Shown here in pieces: positions 1 to 7,721 of a DNA stretch of 64,000 nt. Positions within the stretch are counted from its first letter, which is position 1, and each line of letters starts with the position of its first letter. Origin of the DNA: Oscillospiraceae bacterium (GTDB lineage Bacteria > Bacillota > Clostridia > Oscillospirales > Ruminococcaceae); contig JAHHTP010000002.1 of NCBI GenBank assembly GCA_020024615.1, positions 1 through 64,000 on the forward strand. The letters run 5' to 3'. A model generated the notes under the pieces. That model was not told the DNA's origin. It made no database searches and saw only the letters and a list, made by a program, of their open reading frames with translations. Made by a program: the position numbers and the translations under genes.

Positions 1-4
1 CAAT

Positions 5-97
5 GGAGAAGTCGCCTAGCCCGGTTTATGGCGCACGACTGGAACTCGTGTATGGGCTTATACCCCATCGAGGGTTCGAATCCCTCCTTCTCCGCCA
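5..97 (+). tRNA. tRNA-Ser (anticodon GGA)
   Basis: Class II tRNA. The 7-bp acceptor stem pairs 5-11 (GGAGAAG) with 87-93 (CTTCTCC), followed by discriminator G and an encoded CCA at 95-97. The anticodon loop reads CTGGAAC, giving anticodon GGA, which decodes UCC/UCU serine codons. A long variable arm (near 49-68) and a GGTTCGAATCC T-arm fit serine tRNAs. An intrinsic terminator follows directly. Confidence 0.96.
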
Positions 98-101
98 CAA
101 G

Positions 102-134
102 GACAGGTTTCAATTTGAAGCCTGTCTTTTTTAT
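102..134 (+). terminator. Terminator of tRNA-Ser
   Basis: Near-perfect inverted repeat (GACAGGTTTCAA / TTGAAGCCTGTC) followed by a run of six T, immediately downstream of the tRNA CCA end. Confidence 0.9.
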
Positions 135-227
135 TATATAAAAATTTCAAAGAATGCTTTATGCAACACAAAAATAAAAGTTACTATATTTTTGATTTTA
201 ATGAAATCTGAAGTTTAAATCAATCAA

Positions 228-371
228 ACAAAAAACCGATACTCTAACGAGTATCGGTAATATGATAAACTACAATTTCGTTGTCCTTCGCACCCGGGTG
301 GCCCTGAAATAGAAGCCGCCCGCATGCAAAGAAACGACAGAAAATGACAAGAAGTCCGCTATGTTTATTAC
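228..371 (-). ncRNA. Putative structured small RNA, unassigned family
   Basis: No coding frame of note. The minus strand carries a good SigA promoter (378-406) and ends in a perfect 10-bp hairpin (235-244 with 249-258, loop TAAC) followed by a T-rich tract on that strand, giving a transcript of about 140 nt. The RNA can fold as a long rod: 363-368 pairs with 265-270, 333-337 with 278-282, 324-331 with 286-293 (one G-U included), topped by a GC-rich GGGCGGC/GCCACCC stem. This rod with internal bubbles recalls 6S RNA, but it is shorter than typical 6S and I do not recognise the 6S, SRP, tmRNA or RNase P consensus. Promoter and terminator are seen; a functional RNA is inferred. Confidence 0.55.
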
Positions 372-377
372 AATTAT

Positions 378-406
378 ATCATATACCATTTTTACCTGTT
401 TGTCAA
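378..406 (-). promoter_or_regulatory. SigA-type promoter of the putative small RNA
   Basis: On the minus strand TTGACA (401-406), a 17-nt spacer and TATGAT (378-383). A second TATAAT lies at 373-378 but with 22-nt spacing. Expected start near 371. Nothing else on the minus strand downstream could use it. Confidence 0.75.
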
Positions 407-482
407 GTGTTAAATCAAATCTTTTGGATTAAAATTAAAATGTTATGCAAGAAATAGAATTTGCGAAAATTTGAAAAAACAC

Positions 483-511
483 TTTACAATTCGTTTGAGT
501 TATGCTATACT
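483..511 (+). promoter_or_regulatory. Promoter of rpsO
   Basis: TTTACA (483-488), 17-nt spacer, TATACT (506-511). It leaves a leader of about 120 nt before rpsO and is divergent from the small-RNA promoter. Confidence 0.75.
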
Positions 512-517
512 TATTAA

Positions 518-639
518 TGCTTGCCATGGCTCTGGGTGTAAGCCTCACAAGACAATCTGATATCATATCCGATTGTCGAGGAAAATTCCCTTCCCTTATG
601 CTATGACAAAGCGAAATATTTTAATGAGGTGAATGTATC
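518..639 (+). promoter_or_regulatory. rpsO 5' leader with hairpin
   Basis: Untranslated leader containing an inverted repeat GACAATC (551-557) / GATTGTC (571-577). Ribosomal protein S15 represses its own translation through leader structures in several bacteria, so an S15-binding leader is plausible; no specific Rfam class is recognised here. Confidence 0.4.
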
Positions 640-906
640 ATGATGAGAAAAGAGCAGAAAAACGAAATTATCAATGCTTACAAAATGCACGAAGGCGACA
701 CCGGTTCTCCAGAAGTACAGATCGCTGTTCTGACTGCAAGAATCAACGAGTTGCAGGCTCACTTTAAAGCACATCCGCACGACCATCACTCCCGTCGCGG
801 TTTGTTAAAAATGGTTGGTCACAGAAGAAACCTGCTGGCTTACCTGGCTAAAAAAGACATCGAGCGCTACCGTGCAATCGTTGAAAAATTAGGCTTAAGA
901 AAATAA
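640..906 (+). CDS. rpsO: 30S ribosomal protein S15
   Basis: 88 aa, the usual S15 length. It binds 16S rRNA in the platform of the small subunit and nucleates assembly with S6/S18. Family features seen: the [17 protein letters not shown] stretch near residues 20-37, the [17 protein letters not shown] segment near 47-64 and the terminal [10 protein letters not shown] helix. An AGGTG ribosome-binding site (626-631) precedes two adjacent ATG codons (640 and 643); either could be used. A terminator follows and pnp is next, the conserved rpsO-pnp order. Confidence 0.97.
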   Translation: MMRKEQKNEIINAYKMHEGDTGSPEVQIAVLTARINELQAHFKAHPHDHHSRRGLLKMVGHRRNLLAYLAKKDIERYRAIVEKLGLRK

Positions 907-920
907 TTTTGACACTGTTT

Positions 921-960
921 GGCAGGGCAAAGCACATAAATTGTTTTGCCTTGCCTTTTT
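921..960 (+). terminator. Terminator or attenuator between rpsO and pnp
   Basis: Stem GGCAGGGCAAA / TTTTGCCTTGCC followed by five T, 14 nt after the rpsO stop codon. Partial read-through into pnp is likely, since no strong pnp promoter is seen: a TTGACA at 978-983 has only a poor -10. Confidence 0.8.
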
Positions 961-987
961 ATTCAGTTTGCACCTGATTGACATGAA

Positions 988-1047
988 CAGGCATTAGCAT
1001 AGCTTCAAGTTCAAAATACGTTTTGAGTTTGAAATTGTGCTAACCTG
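988..1047 (+). promoter_or_regulatory. Long hairpin in the pnp leader
   Basis: About 60 nt fold back on themselves: CAGG/CCTG (988-991 with 1044-1047), TTAGCA/TGCTAA (994-999 with 1038-1043) and an inner TTCAAAA/TTTTGAG stem closed by a TACG loop. In Escherichia coli an RNase III-cleaved hairpin in the pnp leader is the target of PNPase autoregulation; the position here suggests a similar element, which is an inference. Confidence 0.5.
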
Positions 1048-1104
1048 ATTCAATAGATCAGCAGACTGAAAGTCATGTAAAAGGACTAGAAAGGAATTTT
1101 CCAA

Positions 1105-3219
1105 ATGTTTGAAAATCATCGCATTTTTGAAACCACCTTTGCCGGCCGCCCATTCAAAGTAGAGACCGGTAAAACTTGCGGACTCGCAAACGGCTCCTGC
1201 TGGGTAACCTATGGTGAAACCGTTGTTATGGTCAATGTTACCGCTTCTCCGGCTCCGCGCGACGGCGTGGATTTCTTCCCGCTGTCTGTTGATTATGAAG
1301 AAAAATTATACTCGGTTGGCAAAATCCCAGGCTCCTTCTTAAAACGCGAAGGCCGTCCAAGCGAAAATGCAACCTTAACCTCTCGTATGGTAGACCGTCC
1401 GATTCGTCCGCTCTTTCCAAAAGATATGCGTAATGATGTTTCGGTTGTTATGACGGTTCTGGCTACCGATATCGATAACTCTCCGGAAATTGCAGGTCTG
1501 GTTGGCACCTCCATCGCAATCTCCATTTCTGATATTCCGTGGAACGGCCCAATTGCAGGCGTTTCTGTTGGTCTGGTAGATGGTGAGCTTGTCATCAACC
1601 CAAACAGAGAGCAGCGTGCAAAATCTGACTTGGATTTAACCGTTGCAGCTTCTGCTGAAAAAATTGTTATGATCGAAGCTGGTGCAAACGAAGTTGATAA
1701 CGAAACCATGCTGAAAGCAATCGAAACTGCTCATGCTGAGATCAAGAAAATGGTTGCTTTCATCCAGAAAATCAAAGATGAAATCGGAAAACCGAAATTC
1801 GCTTTCGAATCTCAAGAATTGCCTGCCGAAATGTTTGCTGATGTTTGCGCTATCGCAGAGGAAGACACCAAACTGGCTCTGGATACCGACGATAAACTGG
1901 TTCGCGATGAGCGCTTACAGCCGATCTATGCAAAAGTTATGGAAGAACTGGCAGAGAAATATCCGGATTCTGAAGCAAAACTGGATGAATGCATGTATAA
2001 ACTCCAGAAAAAAATCGTCCGTAACTGGCTGTTTGACGGAAAACGCGTTGACGGGCGTGGCATGAATCAAATCCGTCCGCTGGCTGCTGAAGTAGCACTG
2101 CTGCCGCGTGTTCACGGTTCTGGCTTATTTACCCGTGGTCAAACACAGGTTCTGTCTATCACCACTTTAGGTTCTTTAAAAGATGCACAGCTGCTTGACA
2201 GCATTGATGAAAATGTTGAAAAACGCTATATGCACCAGTACAACTTCCCGTCCTACTCCGTAGGCGAAACCCGTCCAAGCAGAGGCCCGGGCCGTCGTGA
2301 GATCGGTCACGGTGCTTTAGCAGAGCGTGCGCTGGTTCCAGTACTGCCGAGCGTTGAGGAGTTCCCATATGCAATCCGTGTTGTATCTGAGGTTCTGTCC
2401 TCCAACGGTTCTACCTCTCAGGGCTCTATCTGCGGTTCTACCTTGTCCTTAATGGATGCAGGCGTTCCATTAAAAGCTCCGGTTGCAGGCATCTCCTGTG
2501 GCTTAATCACCAAAGAAGACGGTTCCTTTGAAACCATGGTTGATATTCAGGGCTTAGAGGACTTCTATGGCGATATGGACTTCAAAGTTGGCGGTACCCA
2601 CAAAGGTATCACCGCTATCCAGGTTGATATCAAGGTTGACGGTCTTACCATGGACATCATCCGTGAAGCATTTGAGAAAACCGAAAAAGCAAGATTCTAC
2701 ATCTTAGACGAAATCATGGCTAAAGCAATCGCTGAGCCACGTGCTGATGTAGCTGTTTCTGCTCCGAAGGTTTGCCAGTTCGAGATTGCTGTTGACAAGA
2801 TCCGTGAGGTTATTGGTTCCGGCGGTAAAGTCATCCAGAAAATCTGCGCTGACTGTGAAGTTACCATTGATATTGATGATGACGGTAAGGTTGTAGTTAT
2901 GGGCACCGATTCCAACAATGTAAAACGTGCTCGTGCTATCGTTGAGTCCATCGCAATGGTACCAGAAATTGGTGCCATCTACAAAGGCCGCGTTACCCGT
3001 ATCATGAACTTCGGCGCATTCGTTGAGTTCGCACCGGGCAAAGAAGGCTTAATCCATATTTCTAAACTGGACAAACAGCGTGTTGAGAAGGTAGAAGATG
3101 CCGTTAATATCGGTGATGAAGTTTTGGTTAAAATCATCGAGATTGACGAGAAAGGCAGAATTAACCTCTCCCGCAAAGATGCTTTAGCAGATATTGAAGC
3201 TAAAAAAGCAAGAGCTTAA
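1105..3219 (+). CDS. pnp: Polyribonucleotide nucleotidyltransferase (PNPase)
   Basis: 704 aa, normal length. Phosphorolytic 3'-5' exoribonuclease and RNA-tailing enzyme, a trimeric cytoplasmic part of mRNA turnover. Order of domains: first RNase PH-like core (about 10-230), linking helical domain, second RNase PH core (about 310-540) with VGGTHKGITAIQVDIK, a KH domain with EVIGSGGKVIQKI near 570, and a C-terminal S1 domain (GRVTRIMNFGAFVEF near 630) ending in ISKL and a short Lys/Ala tail. The start ATG follows AAAGGA-type sites (1080-1095) and a structured leader. A terminator overlaps the start region of the next gene. Confidence 0.98.
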   Translation: MFENHRIFETTFAGRPFKVETGKTCGLANGSCWVTYGETVVMVNVTASPAPRDGVDFFPLSVDYEEKLYSVGKIPGSFLKREGRPSENATLTSRMVDRPIRPLFPKDMRNDVSVVMTVLATDIDNSPEIAGLVGTSIAISISDIPWNGPIAGVSVGLVDGELVINPNREQRAKSDLDLTVAASAEKIVMIEAGANEVDNETMLKAIETAHAEIKKMVAFIQKIKDEIGKPKFAFESQELPAEMFADVCAIAEEDTKLALDTDDKLVRDERLQPIYAKVMEELAEKYPDSEAKLDECMYKLQKKIVRNWLFDGKRVDGRGMNQIRPLAAEVALLPRVHGSGLFTRGQTQVLSITTLGSLKDAQLLDSIDENVEKRYMHQYNFPSYSVGETRPSRGPGRREIGHGALAERALVPVLPSVEEFPYAIRVVSEVLSSNGSTSQGSICGSTLSLMDAGVPLKAPVAGISCGLITKEDGSFETMVDIQGLEDFYGDMDFKVGGTHKGITAIQVDIKVDGLTMDIIREAFEKTEKARFYILDEIMAKAIAEPRADVAVSAPKVCQFEIAVDKIREVIGSGGKVIQKICADCEVTIDIDDDGKVVVMGTDSNNVKRARAIVESIAMVPEIGAIYKGRVTRIMNFGAFVEFAPGKEGLIHISKLDKQRVEKVEDAVNIGDEVLVKIIEIDEKGRINLSRKDALADIEAKKARA

Positions 3220-3238
3220 TCTATTATAAAATTAGTAG

Positions 3239-3270
3239 GGCAAGGATTATTTAAAATCCTTGCCTTTTTT
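3239..3270 (+). terminator. Terminator after pnp
   Basis: Perfect stem GGCAAGGATT / AATCCTTGCC with a short loop and six T. The T-run directly abuts the ribosome-binding site (GGAG at 3271) of the following MFS gene. Confidence 0.9.
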
Positions 3271-3280
3271 GGAGAACATA

Positions 3281-4462
3281 ATGAACTTAAAAACAAATCA
3301 ATTTACCTGCATCGCTTGTTATAACGGTTATATCACACAAGCTATTATCAATATGCTCCCTGCTCTGCTATTTGCAACCTTTCATGAGCAGTTTGGCATT
3401 AATCTTGCGCAGATTGGACTTCTGACTGTTATCAATTTTACCGTTCAGATTATAGTAGATTTTATTGGTGCAAAAGTTGTCGAACATGTGTCCATTCGTT
3501 TGCTGATGGTTTTATGCCACATAATTTCTACAATCGGGCTGATTGGGCTGGGTATCTTTCCGTTTATCCTGCCACCATACGCTGGAATCGTACTTGCCAT
3601 GAGCATCAGTGCTATTGGCAGCGGTATGCTGGAAGTCCTGGTCAGCCCGATTATTGAATCGCTTCCAGGTGAAGCTAAAGCAGCAGCCATGAGCTTGCTG
3701 CATTCCTTCTATTGCTGGGGATGCGTAGTGGTCGTAGGACTCTCTACCATTTTGCTTGCGCTTCATCTTCCATGGCAGTATCTACCGATGCTGTGGGCAG
3801 TGATACCACTTGCTGGCATCTTTATGTTCAGCGTTGTGCCACTATATCCGCTTGCAGGTGAAGAAAAAGCATCCATGCGTGCCCTATTCCAAAAACCAAT
3901 ATTCTGGCTTTTAATGCTGCTAATGATCTGTGCTGGTGCATCTGAACAGGCTATGTCACAGTGGGCATCCTACTTTGCACAGATTGGACTTGAAATCAAT
4001 AAAACGATTGGTGACCTTGCCGGTCCGATGGCATTCTCAATTCTGATGGGTCTTTCCAGACTACTTGGTGCAAGAAAAAGTAGTAATACCCCTATTCTGC
4101 GTCGTCTGGTGTTCTCTGCCGCATTCTGCATTTTTTCTTATTTGTTGACCATCTGCTCCCCGTACCCAATTATCAGCCTAATTGGCTGTGCTTTATGCGG
4201 CTTCTCGGTCGGCTGCATGTGGCCGGGGACTTTCAGTCTTGCTTCTGAATGGTTTCCCAAAAGCGGTGGCATGCTGTTTGCGCTGCTTGCCCTTGGTGGA
4301 GATTTGGGCTGTGCAGCCGGACCAGGTATTGTCGGTTTTGTTTCGGATGCCGTATCCTCTTTTGGCGAATACAGTGCTTTGAAAATCGGCCTTCTGGTCG
4401 CTTGTGCTTTTCCACTCATTATGCTCCTTATTTTATCAGTCAAACGCAAAAAATATCAGTAA
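3281..4462 (+). CDS. MFS family transporter
   Basis: 393 aa with about 12 hydrophobic segments and the central loop near residues 190-205 expected of a major facilitator permease; substrate unknown. The organisation and the lack of extracytoplasmic domains recall the fucose/sugar permease (FucP-like) branch, a weak inference. The true start is taken as ATG 3281 because GGAG lies 7 nt upstream; an in-frame TTG at 3260 lies inside the pnp terminator and is unlikely. No promoter separates it from pnp other than the terminator, so expression may depend on read-through. Confidence 0.85.
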   Translation: MNLKTNQFTCIACYNGYITQAIINMLPALLFATFHEQFGINLAQIGLLTVINFTVQIIVDFIGAKVVEHVSIRLLMVLCHIISTIGLIGLGIFPFILPPYAGIVLAMSISAIGSGMLEVLVSPIIESLPGEAKAAAMSLLHSFYCWGCVVVVGLSTILLALHLPWQYLPMLWAVIPLAGIFMFSVVPLYPLAGEEKASMRALFQKPIFWLLMLLMICAGASEQAMSQWASYFAQIGLEINKTIGDLAGPMAFSILMGLSRLLGARKSSNTPILRRLVFSAAFCIFSYLLTICSPYPIISLIGCALCGFSVGCMWPGTFSLASEWFPKSGGMLFALLALGGDLGCAAGPGIVGFVSDAVSSFGEYSALKIGLLVACAFPLIMLLILSVKRKKYQ

Positions 4463-4469
4463 CAGAAAA

Positions 4470-4503
4470 CGCATCGGATTATTTGCCCGATGCGTCTTTT
4501 TTA
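4470..4503 (+). terminator. Terminator shared by convergent genes
   Basis: Stem GCATCGG / CCGATGC, then GTCTTTTTT. The reverse complement also ends in a T-rich tract, so it may serve the convergent exonuclease gene too. Confidence 0.85.
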
Positions 4504-4538
4504 TGCAGGCAATAATCCTGCAAAATAATATTGAAAAT

Positions 4539-5231
4539 TTAATTATGTACTTCTTCTGCTTTCAACTGTGCAAGCAGTGCATCCAACTTACTACCCATTG
4601 CTCCACCAATGGTAAAGGTTTCATGTACTGGTTCGGATACAATACATTTCAAATAAGCAGTCCGTTCTTCAAACCGCTCCCTATCAGCCGCAAGCTGCAT
4701 CAATCTGGCACAGTTTTCTGCATCAAAGCAGGCATCATGCAGCTTGCCCTCGACTGATACATCCACACATCCAAGCGCGCGATCCAACGATATAATCTGA
4801 TGAATACCAATCATACGGGAAAAGACTTTTTGAAAATCCATCCAACGGGAAAATGTTCTGGATGCTCGTCCATCCCATATCCCTTTAAATCTGCACTCTC
4901 GAATCAGCTGCGTACGATCAGAAGTGCTCCATTCATACATTTTAACATGATCCTCGCTGCCAATCCAGTCCATAAACTGCACAATCGCATCTTCAAATAT
5001 CGGTGCATCCCGTAGCATTTCCATGGAAATACCCGTTAAATCGCGTACCGCCTTTATAATCGTCATATGGTGAACTGGTCTGACAAGCAGTGAAAAACGA
5101 TCAATCACCTCATAATTATCATTCATTTTGACCGCACCAATCTGTATAATCTCACTGTGCAGCTTCGCACGAGCCGTTTTGTCCTTCTCATATACTTTAT
5201 TCATCTCAAAATCTACAAAAACGCGTACCAT
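4539..5231 (-). CDS. DEDDh-family 3'-5' exonuclease (KapD-like)
   Basis: 230 aa. Exonuclease fold of the DnaQ/epsilon superfamily: motif I VDFEMN near residues 6-11 (Asp and Glu), an Exo II region with conserved W/D around 95-110, and motif III LHDACFDAENCARL near 165-178 (His and Asp), so all four acidic residues and the His of DEDDh are present. It probably degrades RNA or single-stranded DNA ends; similar stand-alone proteins are annotated as KapD-like sporulation inhibitors or oligonuclease-type enzymes, but the substrate is not known. The site TAGGAG precedes the ATG at 5231. Confidence 0.85.
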   Translation of the reverse strand: MVRVFVDFEMNKVYEKDKTARAKLHSEIIQIGAVKMNDNYEVIDRFSLLVRPVHHMTIIKAVRDLTGISMEMLRDAPIFEDAIVQFMDWIGSEDHVKMYEWSTSDRTQLIRECRFKGIWDGRASRTFSRWMDFQKVFSRMIGIHQIISLDRALGCVDVSVEGKLHDACFDAENCARLMQLAADRERFEERTAYLKCIVSEPVHETFTIGGAMGSKLDALLAQLKAEEVHN

Positions 5232-5263
5232 CTGCTTCGTTCTCCTATCAACAGTTTTCTTTT

Positions 5264-5291
5264 ATTATATCATATTGTTACAAAAAAACAA
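5264..5291 (-). promoter_or_regulatory. Promoter of the exonuclease gene
   Basis: Minus strand TTGTTT (5286-5291), 16-nt spacer, TATAAT (5264-5269), divergent from the yfcE promoter about 30 bp away. Confidence 0.65.
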
Positions 5292-5321
5292 GATACTGCA
5301 AGTTGTTTCCAGCAGTTTGAA

Positions 5322-5350
5322 TTGCTTTTTTAGATGGATTATGGTACAAT
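5322..5350 (+). promoter_or_regulatory. Promoter of the yfcE operon
   Basis: TTGCTT (5322-5327), 17-nt spacer, TACAAT (5345-5350). The expected start near 5357 lies just before the ribosome-binding site, so the leader is very short. Confidence 0.65.
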
Positions 5351-5372
5351 GGAAACAAAGGAGTGTGAAAAT

Positions 5373-5918
5373 ATGAAATTGATGATTGCATCTGATATTC
5401 ATGGTTCGGCATACTGGTGTCGGAATTTATTGGAATGCTATCAAAAGGAACAGCCGCAAAAGCTGGTTCTATTGGGAGATATTTTATACCATGGTCCGAG
5501 AAATGACTTACCACAGGAATATGCGCCAAAAGAGGTCATTACCATGCTGAATCCGATGGCGGATGAATTGCTTTGTGTACGCGGAAACTGCGATACTGAA
5601 GTGGATCAAATGGTGCTTTCGTTCCCAGTTCTGGCAGATTACGCGTTGCTGTATTGGGAAGAAAAAACATTTTATTTAACCCATGGTCACAAATATAATG
5701 ACGATGTTTTGCCACCGCTACAGAAGGACAGTGTGCTCATGTACGGCCATACCCATGTGCCGAAAGCTGTAAATTATGATCATTATACCAGCTTTAATCC
5801 GGGTTCTGTTTCGATTCCAAAGGAAAATTCGCCGCACAGCTACATGATTCTTGAAAATGGTGTTGCATATTGGAAAGATATTCAAACCGGAGAAGTCTAT
5901 AAAAAGGCTGATTATTGA
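5373..5918 (+). CDS. yfcE: YfcE family metallophosphodiesterase
   Basis: 181 aa, family-typical. Calcineurin-like metal-dependent phosphodiesterase; characterised YfcE/MJ0936 proteins hydrolyse model phosphodiesters and need Mn2+, while the natural substrate is unclear. Motifs in order: SDIHGS (metal ligands, residue 7 on), LGDILYHGPRN (about 35), RGNCD (about 69), THGH (about 105) and GHTH (about 127). ATG 5373 is preferred over the in-frame ATG 5334 because AAAGGAG sits at 5357-5363 and the promoter -10 lies downstream of 5334. The stop codon overlaps the next start (TGATG). Confidence 0.92.
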   Translation: MKLMIASDIHGSAYWCRNLLECYQKEQPQKLVLLGDILYHGPRNDLPQEYAPKEVITMLNPMADELLCVRGNCDTEVDQMVLSFPVLADYALLYWEEKTFYLTHGHKYNDDVLPPLQKDSVLMYGHTHVPKAVNYDHYTSFNPGSVSIPKENSPHSYMILENGVAYWKDIQTGEVYKKADY

Positions 5919-6676
5919 TGAAGATCTTTATTTCGCCCGCCAAGAAGATGCGGGAGGACAATGATTTTATCCTACAGCCAACTGTGCCGGTATATCTGGA
6001 CAAGGCAAAACAGCTTGCTGATTATTGCAGAAGTTTGCCCTATGAACAGTTGAAAATCTTGTTGGACTGTAACGATAAGCTCACTGCATTAAACTATGAG
6101 CGGTATCAGCGGCTGGATTTTTCTCGCAATGTTTCCCCTGCGATCTTTGCGTATGAGGGAATTCAGTATCAGTATATGGCTCCACAGGTGTTTGAAACGC
6201 CGTATTTTGATTATATTCAGCAGCACCTGCGGATTTTATCGGGGTTATATGGTATTTTAAAGCCGTTTGATGGTGTCATACCCTATCGTTTGGAGATGCA
6301 GAGTAAACTAAACGCACCGTTTGCAAAGAACCTGTATGCGTTCTGGGGTGATAACTTATATCGTGAAATAACAGCAAATAACGAAGTGTTAATTAACCTA
6401 GCATCTGTTGAATATGCCAAGTGCATCAAGAAGTATTTAAAGCCATCTGACAGGATGATTACCTGCGCCTTTGCGGAAATTGAAAACGGCAACCCCAAAG
6501 AAAAAGGCGTGTATGTTAAGATGGCAAGGGGCGAAATGGTGCGTTATCTGGCTGAGATTAACGCACAAAGTCTGGAACAGATCAAAGGATTTGACCGGTT
6601 AAACTATCATTTTTCCGAAGTTTATTCGGATGAAAATACTTATGTTTTTGTAAGAGAACAGGCGATAAAAGCCTAA
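5918..6676 (+). CDS. yaaA: YaaA family peroxide stress protein (UPF0246)
   Basis: 252 aa. YaaA of Escherichia coli lowers free iron and protects DNA during hydrogen peroxide stress; the fold is a DNA-binding 'cantaloupe' type. Recognisable features: MKIFISPAKKM at the N-terminus, LDFSRNVSPAIFAYEGI region, LRILSGLYGILKPFDGVIPYRLEM near 105-128, and the terminal FSEVYSDENTYVFVRE. It overlaps the yfcE stop codon by one base, so the two are translationally coupled. Confidence 0.93.
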   Translation: MKIFISPAKKMREDNDFILQPTVPVYLDKAKQLADYCRSLPYEQLKILLDCNDKLTALNYERYQRLDFSRNVSPAIFAYEGIQYQYMAPQVFETPYFDYIQQHLRILSGLYGILKPFDGVIPYRLEMQSKLNAPFAKNLYAFWGDNLYREITANNEVLINLASVEYAKCIKKYLKPSDRMITCAFAEIENGNPKEKGVYVKMARGEMVRYLAEINAQSLEQIKGFDRLNYHFSEVYSDENTYVFVREQAIKA

Positions 6677-6691
6677 TTGGAGGATTTTTAT

Positions 6692-7720
6692 ATGAATAAA
6701 TATTTTGCAGGATATGTGACTCTGCGCGGTATTCAGAATGTTACCGACACGCAGGCAAAGAAATTGACCCATCTAAACCTCGCATTTGCACCTATGAAAG
6801 ACGGCAAAACCGCAATGGAGCTGGATGAACGCCAGCTGAATGAGATTGCCAGACTGCGCAGAGCAAATCCGCAGCTTGCAATTTTGGTTTCCACTGGCGG
6901 TGGCGGTGACAGAGGACATGGTGAAGCCACTTCCACACCAGAGGGCTTAGAGAAGCTAACCGCTTCTACGATTGAACTGGTGGAGAAATATGATCTGGAT
7001 GGTATCGACTGCGACTGGGAGTTCCCAGGTGATACCGGTATCATCGAGGAGAAATATCAGCATACCGCATTGTTTGCAGATTATCGCAAAAAGTTGGATG
7101 CACTTTCCGAAAAGACAGGTAAAAAATACTGGATGACGACCGCTGCCGGAGCTGGTGAGTGGTATTTAAACCGCACTGAAATTGATAAGAGCCATCAGTA
7201 TCTGGATTTTATCAATCTGATGACCTATGATTCCAACACCGATTCCTGCATTGCTGGCCATCATACCCACCTGCATGAATCCAAAGCACCGGGTTGCCCG
7301 CGTGTACAGAGTGCGGAGCATAATATTCGCATTATGGTAGAAGCAGGGGTCCCGATTGAAAAGATTCTGATCGGTGTAGCGTTCTACTCCCATCGTTGGG
7401 ATAAGGTGCCGAATGTTAATCATGGACTATATCAGGAAACGCCGTATAAAAATATGTTTGGTCCAAGCTATACTGAAATCATGCTCAAATATGAGAATCA
7501 AATGGGCTTCACCAAATACTGGGATGAGGATGCCCAAGCGCCGTATTTATTCAACGGAGAAACATTTATTTCCTATGATGACCCAAAATCTACCCGTCTG
7601 AAATGTGAATATGCTTTGGAGCAAGGCATGGGTGGTGCATTCTACTGGGTGCATGATTGTGACGCAGGCAGCGTCCTGTTTGACACAATTTATGATACAT
7701 TAAATTTAGGGGGAAAATAA
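6692..7720 (+). CDS. Glycoside hydrolase family 18 (chitinase-like)
   Basis: 342 aa, a single TIM barrel with the GH18 catalytic signature LDGIDCDWEFPGD near residues 105-117, that is DxxDxDxE with the acid Glu present. A substrate-barrel YDSNTDS segment and the C-terminal GAFYWVHDCD strand (conserved W) also fit. There is no signal peptide, so it should act in the cytoplasm on imported beta-linked N-acetylglucosamine oligomers or glycans; the substrate is inferred. GGAGG at 6678-6682 fixes the ATG at 6692. It sits 15 bp after yaaA and directly before an oxidoreductase. Confidence 0.9.
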   Translation: MNKYFAGYVTLRGIQNVTDTQAKKLTHLNLAFAPMKDGKTAMELDERQLNEIARLRRANPQLAILVSTGGGGDRGHGEATSTPEGLEKLTASTIELVEKYDLDGIDCDWEFPGDTGIIEEKYQHTALFADYRKKLDALSEKTGKKYWMTTAAGAGEWYLNRTEIDKSHQYLDFINLMTYDSNTDSCIAGHHTHLHESKAPGCPRVQSAEHNIRIMVEAGVPIEKILIGVAFYSHRWDKVPNVNHGLYQETPYKNMFGPSYTEIMLKYENQMGFTKYWDEDAQAPYLFNGETFISYDDPKSTRLKCEYALEQGMGGAFYWVHDCDAGSVLFDTIYDTLNLGGK

Positions 7721-7721
7721 T

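Noticed and set aside
3260-3280. Earlier TTG start for the MFS protein
   Set aside because: It lies inside the pnp terminator and has no ribosome-binding site; ATG 3281 has GGAG upstream.
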